A stretch of DNA of 64,000 nt from Symmachiella dynata (GCF_007747995.1 NZ_CP036276.1:2533001-2597000); one strand, 5' to 3'; positions 28,324 through 38,146 are shown, counted from the first letter of the stretch. Notes: generated by a model from the sequence alone, not told the origin. Program-made: numbers and translations.

Positions 28324-28748
28324 AAAAATCGCCGCTAGGCCGCGCCCCCTGTGGTGGGGGCATCATGCTGCACCTTTCTTCAATGACCGACGAATTCTCG
28401 TCGTAGGAAGATGCAGGGGAGGTTTGAGACCTGCACGCAATCTATGGCTGGAAATGGTCGAGATGTCACGTGCTGAATGTCTGCGAAGCGGTTGCTGGCA
28501 GGTCAGGGATGAAAATCGACCGGCGATTTCAGACGCGAGTTGATTTCGGGCTACGACATTTCGGGCTTGTCGACTAGACTAGCTGGACGTGGCCACTAGA
28601 ATTTCGTCAGGCTGTGGCGGACTTCTCCGTTCTCTAGCCGAACGGCAATGGATAGCCGCGTCACGACGACTTATAAACGGCTGCGAATGTGCGGTGGGCG
28701 GTTCCGCCGCCGCGGTCGATGAAATCCAGAAAGGATCAAACGAGACCC
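28324..28748. other. Intergenic region without recognised content
   Basis: This gap separates two same-strand genes. No hairpin with a T tail, repeat of the listed families, or open frame with a good start was seen. Confidence 0.4.
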
Positions 28749-30530
28749 ATGAAACAGCTTGTCCAATTCTGCCTGAGTGTAGTGGTCGGCTCGACCTTAG
28801 TCTTCGCCGCCGCACAATCGGCCCGCGCCCAGGACGAGGCAATTTCCAGCGTGCGGCGTTTGCCGACGAATGTTTATGCGTATTTGAGCGTTCGCAATAC
28901 CACCGAATTGAAGGAAAAATTCAACGCGTCCTTATCGGGGCAGATGTTGAATCATCCTGATTTGGCCACGGTCCGCGAAAGCATCGTCGAGGTCATTCAA
29001 GGGAAATCCGAAGAATTCGAAGAGAAACTCGGAACGAGCTTGGAAGAATTCCTGTCGATTCCCCAAGGCGAAATCACAGTCGCTGTTGTTCAGCCTCCCG
29101 GAAAACCGATTGCACCTGTCGCCATGATCGACTTCGGCGACAAAGGCGATGTCGTCAATACGGTGCTGGAGAAAATCACCGAAGGCATGCAGGAAAAAGG
29201 GATCGAACGCTCAACCGAGGAGTATGAAGGCAACGAGATCATCTCGCTGAAAGAGGATGTGGCCGAGGGGCAAGCCCAGCCGACAGATTTTGATCTCGCC
29301 TATTGCATCAAGGATTCGTACCTGATCATCGGCAAAGGGATCGACGTCGTTCAGACGGTCTTGGCCCGCTGGGATGGAGAACATGACAGCACGCTCATGA
29401 GCAATGACGTGTTCCGGTATCTCGTCAAAAAATGTAGCGGTGAAGGCGAGACCTCTCCTTCGTTGGTCACTTGGTACTTAGACCCGATCGGGTTGGTTCA
29501 AGTGCTTGCCGCCTCCAACCCGCAGATGGGCATGGTCGTCGGCTTCCTGCCATTGACCGGTTTGAGCAATCTCAAGGCTGTTGGTGGAACTGTGTCGATG
29601 GGAGAAGGGGATTTCGATTCCGTTTCGCGGACGTTGTTCTACATGGAACAACCCACGACCGGACTGCTGAAGGTCTTCAATTTCCCGCCCGACTCACAGG
29701 TGCCGCCGGCATGGGTCCCGAAAAATGCGACCAGCTACTTTGCCGTCAATTGGGGCATCGATAAAGCCTACCGTTCCATTGAGATGTTGGTCGACACCTT
29801 CCGGGGACCGGGCGCATTGACGATGGTTTTGGACCAGTTGTCCGAAGCTCAGTTCAACGGGGACGTGCATCTGAAAGACGATGTGATTGATTTGCTGACC
29901 GGCAAAATCCGGGTCGTGACAGACATGCCGGATGTCGACGACCCCGAACATACACGATCATTATCCGCCATGGAGGTCAAGAATGGCGAGGACGCCAAAG
30001 CCGTTCTGGCCAAGATTGCGAACATGGAAGGCTTTCCGGTCGAAACGCGTGAGTACCGCGGTGAAACCCTGTATGAAATCACGGTGCCAGCGGGAATGGC
30101 AGTTCAGCTGAATCCAGGGCAAGCTGGCGGTGGTGGTGAAGAGCAGTTGATCGGAGTTGCGATTGTCAAAGATCATTTGATGATCGGCATGGACGTAACC
30201 ATGCTGGAGCAAGTGATTCTGGGAGATGCCGACGCCGGTAAGTTGTCCGACTCCGCAGCGTATCAATCCATTGCCAAATATTTCCCGGCCGAAACTTCGA
30301 CCGTGACTTTTACCAAGACCGATGCCGATGTGAAAACGGCATATGAGTTCATCAAATCGGGGAACAGTGGTTTCGCGTTCGGCGAAGCATTTGATGATAT
30401 TGATTTCTCCCAATTGCCGGACTTCGAGACGATTGCAAAATTCCTCCCGCCGCGCGGCAGCTATATGGTGCCGGATGAGCAAGGGTACTTTTTGCAAAGC
30501 TTTACGCCCAAGAAGTCCGAAGCACCGTAA
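28749..30530 (+). CDS. Secreted DUF3352-like protein
   Basis: The 593-aa protein has a signal peptide (LSVVVGSTLVFAAAQSARAQ) followed by RRLPTNVYAYLSVRNTTELKEKF, typical of DUF3352-like planctomycete proteins in which a mature N terminus starts with a short strand and then repeats beta-alpha units. No catalytic motif is visible. Segments such as QGEITVAVVQPPGKPIAPVAMIDFGD, AYCIKDSYLIIGKGIDVV and GVAIVKDHLMIGMDVTML show a repeating internal layout, suggesting duplication. Role unknown; it is exported. A strong terminator follows. Confidence 0.75.
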   Translation: MKQLVQFCLSVVVGSTLVFAAAQSARAQDEAISSVRRLPTNVYAYLSVRNTTELKEKFNASLSGQMLNHPDLATVRESIVEVIQGKSEEFEEKLGTSLEEFLSIPQGEITVAVVQPPGKPIAPVAMIDFGDKGDVVNTVLEKITEGMQEKGIERSTEEYEGNEIISLKEDVAEGQAQPTDFDLAYCIKDSYLIIGKGIDVVQTVLARWDGEHDSTLMSNDVFRYLVKKCSGEGETSPSLVTWYLDPIGLVQVLAASNPQMGMVVGFLPLTGLSNLKAVGGTVSMGEGDFDSVSRTLFYMEQPTTGLLKVFNFPPDSQVPPAWVPKNATSYFAVNWGIDKAYRSIEMLVDTFRGPGALTMVLDQLSEAQFNGDVHLKDDVIDLLTGKIRVVTDMPDVDDPEHTRSLSAMEVKNGEDAKAVLAKIANMEGFPVETREYRGETLYEITVPAGMAVQLNPGQAGGGGEEQLIGVAIVKDHLMIGMDVTMLEQVILGDADAGKLSDSAAYQSIAKYFPAETSTVTFTKTDADVKTAYEFIKSGNSGFAFGEAFDDIDFSQLPDFETIAKFLPPRGSYMVPDEQGYFLQSFTPKKSEAP

Positions 30531-30581
30531 TCGAAACTCGGTGCCGAGAAACTCGTCGCCGTTCTGAAAACGCAAATGGTC

Positions 30582-30619
30582 AACGGCCCGCGATCCCTGT
30601 TAGGGAGCGCGGGCCGTTT
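30582..30619 (+). terminator. Rho-independent terminator after the DUF3352-like gene
   Basis: ACGGCCCGCG (30583-30592) pairs with CGCGGGCCGT, with an inner TCCCT/AGGGA stem, and a run of seven T follows. The position, about 50 bases after the stop, fits termination of the upstream gene. Confidence 0.93.
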
Positions 30620-30802
30620 TTTTATCAGAGAATCGGAATAGGATTCTCAGGAGATTTTCGCAATTTTTGCCAAGGCGGGCGATACCTGGGGGGCAAAGCG
30701 GTGTTTAATAGGTTGTGAACGAACAAAACCAGTCTCCCCGCCGTGGGGCATTTGGATCCTGCGGCCGCGAACATTTTTCGACCCTCCATTTCAGGAAACA
30801 CA

Positions 30803-32176
30803 ATGATGAAAGCGATACTTTTTCCGTGGTTCGCGGTGCTTGGCCTCAGTCTGGGGCTCTCTCCGTTAGTCGCCACAGCAGATGATGCGGCGGACGATTC
30901 TCAACCGACCAATCTGTTTGAGAAGTTGGACAAAAACAGCGATGGCCAAATCGACGCGGATGAAGTCGGCGAGGCGCGGGCCAAGTTCTTCAAGCGTTTG
31001 GTCCGTGTGGGCGACGAAGACAAGGACGGAAAACTGTCGAAAGACGAATTCGTCAATGCCACCAAACCCGAACCCGAGCCGACGGCAACCGCTGGCGATG
31101 GGGGCAAGGGGAAAGGCAAGAATAAGCGGGGCGGACGAGATCCCAAAAAGCTGTTTGGGCGGCTCGACAAAAACGGTGACGGCAAAGTGACCCAAGACGA
31201 GATTCCCGAGAAGCAAAAAAAACGCTTTGACCGCATCTTTACGCGGCTGGATAAAGACGAATTGACGCTTGAGGACTTTGAGAAGTTTTCTGGTAAAGGC
31301 AAAGGGGGCAAGAAAAAAGCCAAAGGTGAAGGCAAAAAGCCCGGCGCTGAAGGCAAAAAAACTGCCAAGAAAGGCCCCGGCCCCGGTGCTGGACGCCGTG
31401 AGGGACGACCCGATCCCGAACGTATGTTCAAACGGTTCGATGGCGATGAAAATGGCAAGTTGACCGTTGATGAAGTGCCTGAAGGTTTCAAAGAACGATT
31501 CGCGGCCATGCTCAAGCGTGCCGGCAAAGACGAGGATGGCAGCATCAACTTGAATGAGTTCCGCCGTGTCGCCCGACCGGGTCGTGGCGAGGGAGACGGA
31601 CCAGGACCGCGACGCGGAGCTGGACGCGGCGCCGGGCGTGGACGTTTCGGTGGTCCCCCGCGGCCTCCGGCGTTTTTCGCGAAATTGGACGCGAACGACG
31701 ACCACAAATTGAGCAAGGAAGAGATGACCAAGATCTTTGAATTGTTTGATGAACTAGACAAAAACGAAGACGGTTTGCTGGATGGGCCGGAATTGCTGGG
31801 TGCCCCTGGACGACGCGGCCCGGGCGGAGATCGACCGGCATTTGGTCGACGGGGTCAGCGGCCGGAACGGGGACGTCGTCCGCAAGCTGGCGAAGCAGGG
31901 CGGCGCGGCAGAGGTCGCATGCTTCTGGAACGTCTCGACGAAGACAAAGACGGCAAAGTCTCCAAAGAGGAAGCAGACGAACGCTTGAAGCGTCATTTTG
32001 AAAGAATGGATAAAAACTCCGACGGTTTTCTGGAAGGTCAAGAACTGCGTTTCGGACGGCCTGATGGTGGTCCGGGCGGAAAAGGTGGCAAGAAGGGCAA
32101 GGGGAAAAACAAAGACCAATCCCCTGAAAAGTCCGAAGAAAAGCCCGCCGATTCGACGGAAGGCAAAGACGCTTAA
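30803..32176 (+). CDS. Secreted multi-EF-hand protein
   Basis: The 457-aa protein has a signal peptide (MMKAILFPWFAVLGLSLGLSPLVATA) and about ten EF-hand-type loops. Clear loops include DKNSDGQIDADE, DEDKDGKLSKDE, DKNGDGKVTQDE, DGDENGKLTVDE, DKNEDGLLDGPE, DEDKDGKVSKEE and DKNSDGFLEGQE; DKDELTLEDFE, GKDEDGSINLNE and DANDDHKLSKEE are weaker. They are separated by very basic Gly/Lys/Arg-rich linkers (for example KGKGKNKRGGRDPKK and GAGRGAGRGRFGG). It probably binds calcium in the periplasm or outside the cell; its target is unknown. SD AGGA lies seven bases before the ATG at 30803. Confidence 0.9.
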   Translation: MMKAILFPWFAVLGLSLGLSPLVATADDAADDSQPTNLFEKLDKNSDGQIDADEVGEARAKFFKRLVRVGDEDKDGKLSKDEFVNATKPEPEPTATAGDGGKGKGKNKRGGRDPKKLFGRLDKNGDGKVTQDEIPEKQKKRFDRIFTRLDKDELTLEDFEKFSGKGKGGKKKAKGEGKKPGAEGKKTAKKGPGPGAGRREGRPDPERMFKRFDGDENGKLTVDEVPEGFKERFAAMLKRAGKDEDGSINLNEFRRVARPGRGEGDGPGPRRGAGRGAGRGRFGGPPRPPAFFAKLDANDDHKLSKEEMTKIFELFDELDKNEDGLLDGPELLGAPGRRGPGGDRPAFGRRGQRPERGRRPQAGEAGRRGRGRMLLERLDEDKDGKVSKEEADERLKRHFERMDKNSDGFLEGQELRFGRPDGGPGGKGGKKGKGKNKDQSPEKSEEKPADSTEGKDA

Positions 32177-32227
32177 CGTCAGCGGCGACTAGTCCGTCGC
32201 CCAAGACAATGGAAGAAGTGTTTCAGG

Positions 32228-32269
32228 CCGAGTGGCTGATTTCTCGAAATCGGCTGCTCGGTTTTTTTT
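32228..32269 (+). terminator. Rho-independent terminator after the EF-hand gene
   Basis: The stem CCGAGTGGCTGATTTC (32228-32243) pairs with GAAATCGGCTGCTCGG (32246-32261), including three G-T wobbles, and is followed by eight T. It lies about 50 bases past the stop codon. Confidence 0.9.
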
Positions 32270-32394
32270 GTTGTCCAACCGCGCATCTTGCGAAGGCCCT
32301 TCCGCACTGATACGCTATTCAGAGCAGCGCCGCTGCAGTGGCGTTGAACGTTTTGATTGAAATGACTCACTCCTCTGAGATCCAAGGCAGACCA

Positions 32395-33564
32395 ATGACG
32401 CAAAACCACATGGGGCAGGACAGTGGAGTTTCCCGGCGGGATTTTTTGCGAACCAGTAGCGCCGGTTTGGGAGCAGCTGGCATGGGACTGGCTGCGACAC
32501 CTTCCCTTGCCAACACGGACCACACCCGCGCCGCACAAGGTGAGCGGCGAGTGATTCTGTTGTTCCTCAACGGCGGACCGAGTCATCTAGATACGTGGGA
32601 TCCCAAACCGGAGGCGCGGTCGGAGATTCGCGGTCCGTTTTCAGCGATCTCGACCAATGTTCCCGGCATCCAGCTCAGTGAACATTTTCCGTTGATGGCG
32701 GCGCGGGCCAATCAATATGCATTGTTGCGCGGCGTCTATCACGAGGAATCGCCGATTCACGAAACCGGCCATCAATTGATCAATACCGGCTTCCTGTTTC
32801 GCGGCGGCATCGAACGCCCCAGCGTCGGGTCGGTGGTGCAGCAGCTGCGCGGTCCCCGTGCTGACAATGGATACGTCGTCTTGGGAGGTCGCTTGGGAAA
32901 TACCGGCGTGAACGTTTCGCATGGGCAAGATGCAGGGGGATTGGGGCGGCAACGTGATCCGGATTACCTCACCGCCAGCGCTGTCTTGTCGGCTGAGCCG
33001 ACCCCGACTGTGGAGCGTTACGGTCGCACCTCCTTTGGGCAAAATTGTCGAGCGGCAGCGCGGCTGGTCGAATCGGGGGTGGATTTTGTCACGGTCAATA
33101 TGTTCGAGACCGTCTTCGGCCAAGTGAGTTGGGATTGCCATGCCAACGGCGGCGACTTATCCACAACGCTCGAGGACTATTCCCGCACGGTTTGCCCGAT
33201 GTTCGACCGTGCCTATACGGCATTGTTGGACGATTTGAGCGAGCGGGGTTTGTTGGCGTCGACACTTGTTTTGGCCGTTGGTGAATTCGGACGAACACCG
33301 CAGATCAACGCGCGGGGAGGACGTGATCACTGGCCCGGCGTTTGGACGGCGATTGCCGCCGGTGGCGACGTTCAGGGAGGCCGTGTGATCGGAGCCAGCG
33401 ACCGGCACGGAACCGAACCCAAAGACCGTCCGGTGCACGCCTCGGAATTGGCCGCGACGATTTATCAGCATTTGGGAATTGATGCTGCCGCCAAACTCAA
33501 TTGCGGTCGTCACGAGTCACTCGCCATCGCCCAGGCGGACCCGATTGCCGAATTGATGGCTTAA
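32395..33564 (+). CDS. DUF1501 protein with twin-arginine signal
   Basis: Member of the DUF1501 family, alkaline-phosphatase-like sulfatase relatives abundant in planctomycetes. The twin-arginine leader is SRRDFLRTSSAGLGAAGMG, so the protein is exported folded. Family motifs are VILLFLNGGPSHLDTWDPKPEA, ALLRGVYHEESPIHETGHQL and the C-terminal VLAVGEFGRTPQINARGGRDHW. ATG 32395 (MTQNHMG) is preferred with AAGG ten bases upstream; ATG 32362 is an alternative. DUF1501 is commonly adjacent to a DUF1549/DUF1553 gene, but here that partner is about 13 kb away (15917-19099). Confidence 0.92.
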   Translation: MTQNHMGQDSGVSRRDFLRTSSAGLGAAGMGLAATPSLANTDHTRAAQGERRVILLFLNGGPSHLDTWDPKPEARSEIRGPFSAISTNVPGIQLSEHFPLMAARANQYALLRGVYHEESPIHETGHQLINTGFLFRGGIERPSVGSVVQQLRGPRADNGYVVLGGRLGNTGVNVSHGQDAGGLGRQRDPDYLTASAVLSAEPTPTVERYGRTSFGQNCRAAARLVESGVDFVTVNMFETVFGQVSWDCHANGGDLSTTLEDYSRTVCPMFDRAYTALLDDLSERGLLASTLVLAVGEFGRTPQINARGGRDHWPGVWTAIAAGGDVQGGRVIGASDRHGTEPKDRPVHASELAATIYQHLGIDAAAKLNCGRHESLAIAQADPIAELMA

Positions 33565-33573
33565 AATCGACAG

Positions 33574-36500
33574 TCACATGCGTGCTAAGGCATAAACGTA
33601 ATCGGCCGAGCTGACCAGCGTCACACCGGCTGCGAAGTGCACGTCGATTTTTCCCTGCCCGCTAAAGTGCAGTTTTTGGACCAACGCCCCGGTAGACGGA
33701 TCGCAAAACAGGAGCGGGAAATCACCGGCTTGATTGTGGAAACGTGGCGACGCCAGTAGATAACGTCCGCAACTAGCGATCTTCCAGGAAACGTTGTCGC
33801 CTCCCAAAAACTGTTCCCAGCGGAGGGCTCCGTCCTCTATCTGGTAACTACGCAGGATGCCCTCGCTCTCCACATAGATCGCTTCCCCATCGATGCCCAT
33901 ACGGTTGCGGGCATGGGGCAGGATCTTCAGTCCCAGGCCAACTCGCCATAACTTCTTTCCATCGTCCGCGCCCACGCCGATCAAAGTGTCGCCATCGACG
34001 ACGAGGGTGACGTCGCGACCGTTGGTCAGAAAATCAGGAGCGGCGTTGGTGCGGGAAATGGCGTGTGGGTATTGCCAGAGGATCTCACCGTTCAGCCCGT
34101 AACGAGTGAAGGTGGTCTCTGCTGCGGAGTTGACGGCCAATGCCAAGTAATCATTTTCAAAGCCGCGAGGATCGGCCGACCATGGCTCGTTGGGGACGGA
34201 AAAATCGGCCAATGGCGTACCGTTGGCGGCGTTTAAAACAAAAACGCGCAGCGGGCCTGTCGTCTGCACGACACAACGGTCGCGGTGCAGAAACCAATGA
34301 GGATTGATGATTCCTTGCGGAGGGCGAAACCGCCAAGTCACTTTTCCGTCGTTAGCTCGTGCGCAGACTAATTCGTTATCCGCGAGAAAGCAGACCAGCG
34401 GAAGATGTCCGTCAAAGTGCAGTTGAGGTTTCCTCGGTGCGACGCCGGTTGATTGGCTGGAGGAATTTGCCAGCGATTCATACTCCATCCGCCACAACCG
34501 TTGGCCGGTTCGCAGTGATACCCCTTCTAAGCCGCGCGGTCCGGATAACAGCAACCGCGTCCCCGCGTATCCAGCCCACTCGATTTGGTCCGCGATCGCA
34601 GCCTGCCAGCGCAGGCTGCCGTCGATCATGTTGAAACAGTTGAGGCGGTCGGCGGCGATGATCACCGATTGCAATTGTTGTGACGGTGGCGAGCCGACCG
34701 GTATCAGCAGTCGCCGGCGACTTCCCAGTGGGCGTCGCCAACTGCGGCGCAGGGGTAAAATGGCCTCGGGAGACGCATCGATTTGCGCCAGGTGCTCAAA
34801 TTCTGGCCGCTCTAATTGGGACTTAGTGTACGAGGCGAATGTCACCGGCGGCTGGCTATCGGGAATCATCGATTCTGGGAATTGGGCTGCCAACTCCAAC
34901 CAAGATTGCTGCGCTTCTCGCCAATGGTCTGAATGTTCTAGAGCACGGGCCATACCCCACAGTGCCAACAAACGGATCTCATCGTTGCGGTGGTCCAGCA
35001 AATGTTCATAAGCCTTGATGGCGCGGTCATAGGCATGTTGTTCGCTGTGAACCGTAGCGATGTCGAGCCAACGACGGGCGGCTACCAGAGCATGTGGATA
35101 GCGGGTCAAAATGGCGTTGAGTCTGTTGGGGGTGATGTCGGCAGGCAGCGGTTCGATCTCAGCCACGGCGCGTCTTTCGATCGTTTCATAGATCGCATCG
35201 CCGTGCTGAGCAAGGAGATTATCGATTTCAGCATCGGCTAGATCGCCGGCTCGGCGCAAGTGGCCTGGTGTTGTATCGATGTATAATTCTGAAAGCTGTG
35301 GAGCATCTAAGATTTCCTGCCACGCTTCGACCGCCTCACGCGGCTGGTCCGACTCAGCGTAAGCGGCAGCCAGACCGCTCGCGATTTTCAAGCGGACTTC
35401 GGGAGTCGTCGACAACTGAAGCGCATCGCGATAATTTCGCGTTGCGGTATCGCGATCACCCTCCTGGGCCGCCCGCTGCGCCGACAGGATCAACAATGCG
35501 GCCAATTGTTCGGTGGCAAATGAATTGAGTGGGCGATTTTGAAACTGGTCCTGCGGCGCTGCCAGGCGAACGGCTTGGCGATACTCCGCGATTGCCGAGT
35601 CCCAATCCCCCGACGCATGCTCGGCACGCGCTAGACGCAGATGGACAAACGGGTCATCGGGCGCCGCGGAGATTTCCTCGCGGAGTTTTTTCTTCATACG
35701 TCCCCAGAGTGCATAGGCGACCAGCGCTTGCTCCTGGGCGATGACCAACATATTGTCGGCAACCAACAGATTTCCCCCGGTCAATTTCGGGCCGGAGTCG
35801 CTCCGCCATTGTCCGATGGCGATGTCTGCTTGCGGGTTTCCAGTTAGGGCATTCAAAACCCAAATCGATTCTCGTTTGGGCCACATCACCAAATCCCCGG
35901 CTAGCAAGCCCCGCCCGTAGCCGTACGACTCGGCGTCTGTTTGTCCCCGCTTCCAGACGATGCGTCCCGTGTCGAGATCAATGCCCCAGAGAAAGTCTCC
36001 CGAAACGACGAGCCGATTTTGATGAACACCCAGCAGATGTCGCACGCCGCCGGTTAGCTCCTTGCGCCATTTGAGTACACCAGTCTTCGCATCGATGCCC
36101 ATGACCGTCCCCGTCGCGGGCATCCGCCAAAATTGACCGGGACGGGCACCCTGAGCGGCGATGTTCTTCAAGTCCGCCGGTGCGGCCACAACGGTTCCTT
36201 GATGATAGAGGCAAGGCACCAAGCCGTTTTTTAATTTTGACACCCAGGAGGCTTGTGCGTTTCGCTCGTAAGTGACGACCCAATTCAGTGAACCATCGTG
36301 CGCAGCGATGGCGGCGATCGCGCCCTGATTTGTGGAGTAGAACAGCGTTCCGTCACCCAGCGTCAAGAGTTGATGGCTGACCTCCTCCAGGTGATCACCG
36401 ACCGGCGCCAAAAACGCGCACACCTTGCGATTCCACAACAGCCTACCGTTCTCCGCATCAAAGCAGGCGACATTCGCTTGCGGTTGCGGTGAACTTTTCC

Positions 36501-37884
36501 TTAACGCGACATAAAGTTTTCCATCCGTCACAATGGGTGAGCCTTCGAATTCCCAGTTCCCAAGATCCGGAGAAATCTTGCCCGCCTCGATCGTCCATAC
36601 CGGTTTGCCTTGCCCTGTGGCGATGTTCAAGCAGACAAGATGGCTTTCCGATCGCATGAGTTGATTGTCATTGTTACGGCTCGTGACCGGAGAGCCCATC
36701 CGTACATACAGTCGGCCATCGTGAACGGTCATGGTATAACGCGGAATTCCGACCTGCTCATTCTCTTTGCCGCGTAGATTACCGAATAGAGGCAATGTCC
36801 GATAAATGACCGCGTCATTGCTGTTTGGGCTTGGCCATGCCGGCTTTCCTGTCAGCAGGTCATATGCGGACACCGTGGTTGCGTCGTTGATGAACAGCGT
36901 ATCGCCGACGGTGACGGGGAAATAACTCAAATAAACCGGCTTCGCCAATCTGCCGCGGCGTGACATTTTATCAGGAGCTGCCGGTGGCAAGGGGTGCGTC
37001 CACTGCACAGCGCCGATGTCGTCAATGGCTTGCGGAAGCACCGCATTACGACTTGTATTTCCAGCAAATGTCGATACGTCCTTCTCGGCCGTGGATTGCG
37101 TCCAATGCTCCGCCTCCTCAGCCAAGGTTGTTAATATCTCACTCAGCCGTCCCGTGCGTCCTGCCAATGTTCCTTCTGCGTCACTGTGCCGCATGGTGAA
37201 TGCCGCAAGTTCTTGTTCGAAGCGGGGCAGGTCCCGTTGAAACAGGCTGCACATCACCAGGCGGGCACGCAATTCCGCCAGATCGAGGTCCGTGTCGGGA
37301 TAAGTCAGGACCGTCCTCGGATCTCCGGCCGATTGCGGCGGTTCGATCGGTAAAGTCATTTCCCAATAACCGCGGGCATCTCCATAGGCCCCGCGTTCGA
37401 ATGCCATTTCTCCCAACGTCGCCAGCGCGTCATCTCCCTGACTGCTCAAAAATGCCAGCTTGACGATCTTTAGCAGCGGCGCTTCCTCATGATTCGCGCG
37501 GCCTTCCTCCAGCCATTGTCGCGCTTGAGGATCAAGCCGTTGCCGCAAAGTTTTCAAGCCGTCGGCGTTCATTGTCGCCAACAGCGCATGGCAGCGCGTC
37601 CGCAGGCCGATATAACGCCCGGTTCCCGCCGCAATCAGTTTGTCGCCATGTTGTTCCAGAATCTGATTGGCGAGCTGTACTGCTTCGGACCACTGTTCGG
37701 CAAGCAGGTATTCCTCCAGCGCGCTCAGTTTTTTGGTGGCTGACGAATCGGTATCCAGAAACACCGACTCCTGCAGTCGCCCGGCCGGAGCCTGAGCAGT
37801 TGCGTCCGGCGCGATCGCCGTAAGGCTGATTGCGGAAATCGTCAATATCGCCAAGATGCGGGCGGTCGTCATGAGGGCGGCCAT
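33574..37884 (-). CDS. Very large secreted PQQ-propeller / TPR / PQQ-propeller protein
   Basis: The 1436-aa protein has a signal peptide (residues 1-30). An N-terminal helical, TPR-like section comes first (ALEEYLLAEQWSEAVQLANQIL). A first PQQ-type beta-propeller follows at about 280-740 (NDATTVSAYDLLTGKPAWPS, GTVMGIDAKTGVLKWRKEL, GIDLDTGRIVWKRG). TPR repeats lie at about 760-1030 (HLRLARAEHASGDWDSAIAEYRQAVRLA), and a second propeller at about 1060-1430 (NCFNMIDGSLRWQAAI, VCARANDGKVTWRF). The W-containing blade motifs are pyrroloquinoline-quinone-like, but dehydrogenase cofactor ligands are not evident, so it is more likely a scaffold, as in BamB-like proteins. ATG 37872 is an alternative start. 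No close neighbour suggests a partner. Confidence 0.88.
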   Translation of the reverse strand: MAALMTTARILAILTISAISLTAIAPDATAQAPAGRLQESVFLDTDSSATKKLSALEEYLLAEQWSEAVQLANQILEQHGDKLIAAGTGRYIGLRTRCHALLATMNADGLKTLRQRLDPQARQWLEEGRANHEEAPLLKIVKLAFLSSQGDDALATLGEMAFERGAYGDARGYWEMTLPIEPPQSAGDPRTVLTYPDTDLDLAELRARLVMCSLFQRDLPRFEQELAAFTMRHSDAEGTLAGRTGRLSEILTTLAEEAEHWTQSTAEKDVSTFAGNTSRNAVLPQAIDDIGAVQWTHPLPPAAPDKMSRRGRLAKPVYLSYFPVTVGDTLFINDATTVSAYDLLTGKPAWPSPNSNDAVIYRTLPLFGNLRGKENEQVGIPRYTMTVHDGRLYVRMGSPVTSRNNDNQLMRSESHLVCLNIATGQGKPVWTIEAGKISPDLGNWEFEGSPIVTDGKLYVALRKSSPQPQANVACFDAENGRLLWNRKVCAFLAPVGDHLEEVSHQLLTLGDGTLFYSTNQGAIAAIAAHDGSLNWVVTYERNAQASWVSKLKNGLVPCLYHQGTVVAAPADLKNIAAQGARPGQFWRMPATGTVMGIDAKTGVLKWRKELTGGVRHLLGVHQNRLVVSGDFLWGIDLDTGRIVWKRGQTDAESYGYGRGLLAGDLVMWPKRESIWVLNALTGNPQADIAIGQWRSDSGPKLTGGNLLVADNMLVIAQEQALVAYALWGRMKKKLREEISAAPDDPFVHLRLARAEHASGDWDSAIAEYRQAVRLAAPQDQFQNRPLNSFATEQLAALLILSAQRAAQEGDRDTATRNYRDALQLSTTPEVRLKIASGLAAAYAESDQPREAVEAWQEILDAPQLSELYIDTTPGHLRRAGDLADAEIDNLLAQHGDAIYETIERRAVAEIEPLPADITPNRLNAILTRYPHALVAARRWLDIATVHSEQHAYDRAIKAYEHLLDHRNDEIRLLALWGMARALEHSDHWREAQQSWLELAAQFPESMIPDSQPPVTFASYTKSQLERPEFEHLAQIDASPEAILPLRRSWRRPLGSRRRLLIPVGSPPSQQLQSVIIAADRLNCFNMIDGSLRWQAAIADQIEWAGYAGTRLLLSGPRGLEGVSLRTGQRLWRMEYESLANSSSQSTGVAPRKPQLHFDGHLPLVCFLADNELVCARANDGKVTWRFRPPQGIINPHWFLHRDRCVVQTTGPLRVFVLNAANGTPLADFSVPNEPWSADPRGFENDYLALAVNSAAETTFTRYGLNGEILWQYPHAISRTNAAPDFLTNGRDVTLVVDGDTLIGVGADDGKKLWRVGLGLKILPHARNRMGIDGEAIYVESEGILRSYQIEDGALRWEQFLGGDNVSWKIASCGRYLLASPRFHNQAGDFPLLFCDPSTGALVQKLHFSGQGKIDVHFAAGVTLVSSADYVYALARM

Positions 37885-37978
37885 CGATAAGAAAGGGTTG
37901 GATCAGGGGCCGACTATGCTTCGAGCGTGTTGGACAGCAATTCCGTTGTTTCAAAGGGCGAAGTTTTTGCCAGCGTGC

Positions 37979-38146
37979 TTACTCGCTTTTCAACACCTGT
38001 CCCAAACTGAAGATGACGATCGTAATGAGCAGCGAAACGGGCATCACGATCAGCGGAAAGTTGTAGAAGTTGATCGAGAAAATCACCATCAGGGGCAAAA
38101 ACACGAGGCAGCAAAATTGTAACGCGGTACCAATCGATTGTCGCAC
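37979..38146 (-). CDS. Small (55-aa) two-span membrane protein
   Basis: Found by reading the minus strand. GTG 38146 has AGGA nine bases upstream, and the frame runs 55 residues to TAA at 37979. Two hydrophobic spans are separated by INFYNFPL: LQFCCLVFLPLMVIFSI and IVMPVSLLITIVIFSLG. Basic/polar ends (MRQSIG at the N terminus, VLKSE at the C terminus) fit a hairpin-like membrane protein. Its upstream region is one of two ~155-bp direct repeats; the other lies upstream of the next gene on the same strand. Function unknown. Confidence 0.68.
   Translation of the reverse strand: MRQSIGTALQFCCLVFLPLMVIFSINFYNFPLIVMPVSLLITIVIFSLGQVLKSE

Noticed and set aside
30901-31761. Minus-strand 286-residue Ser/Pro-rich frame inside the EF-hand gene
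   Set aside because: Produced by the GC-rich repetitive coding of the EF-hand gene on the other strand.
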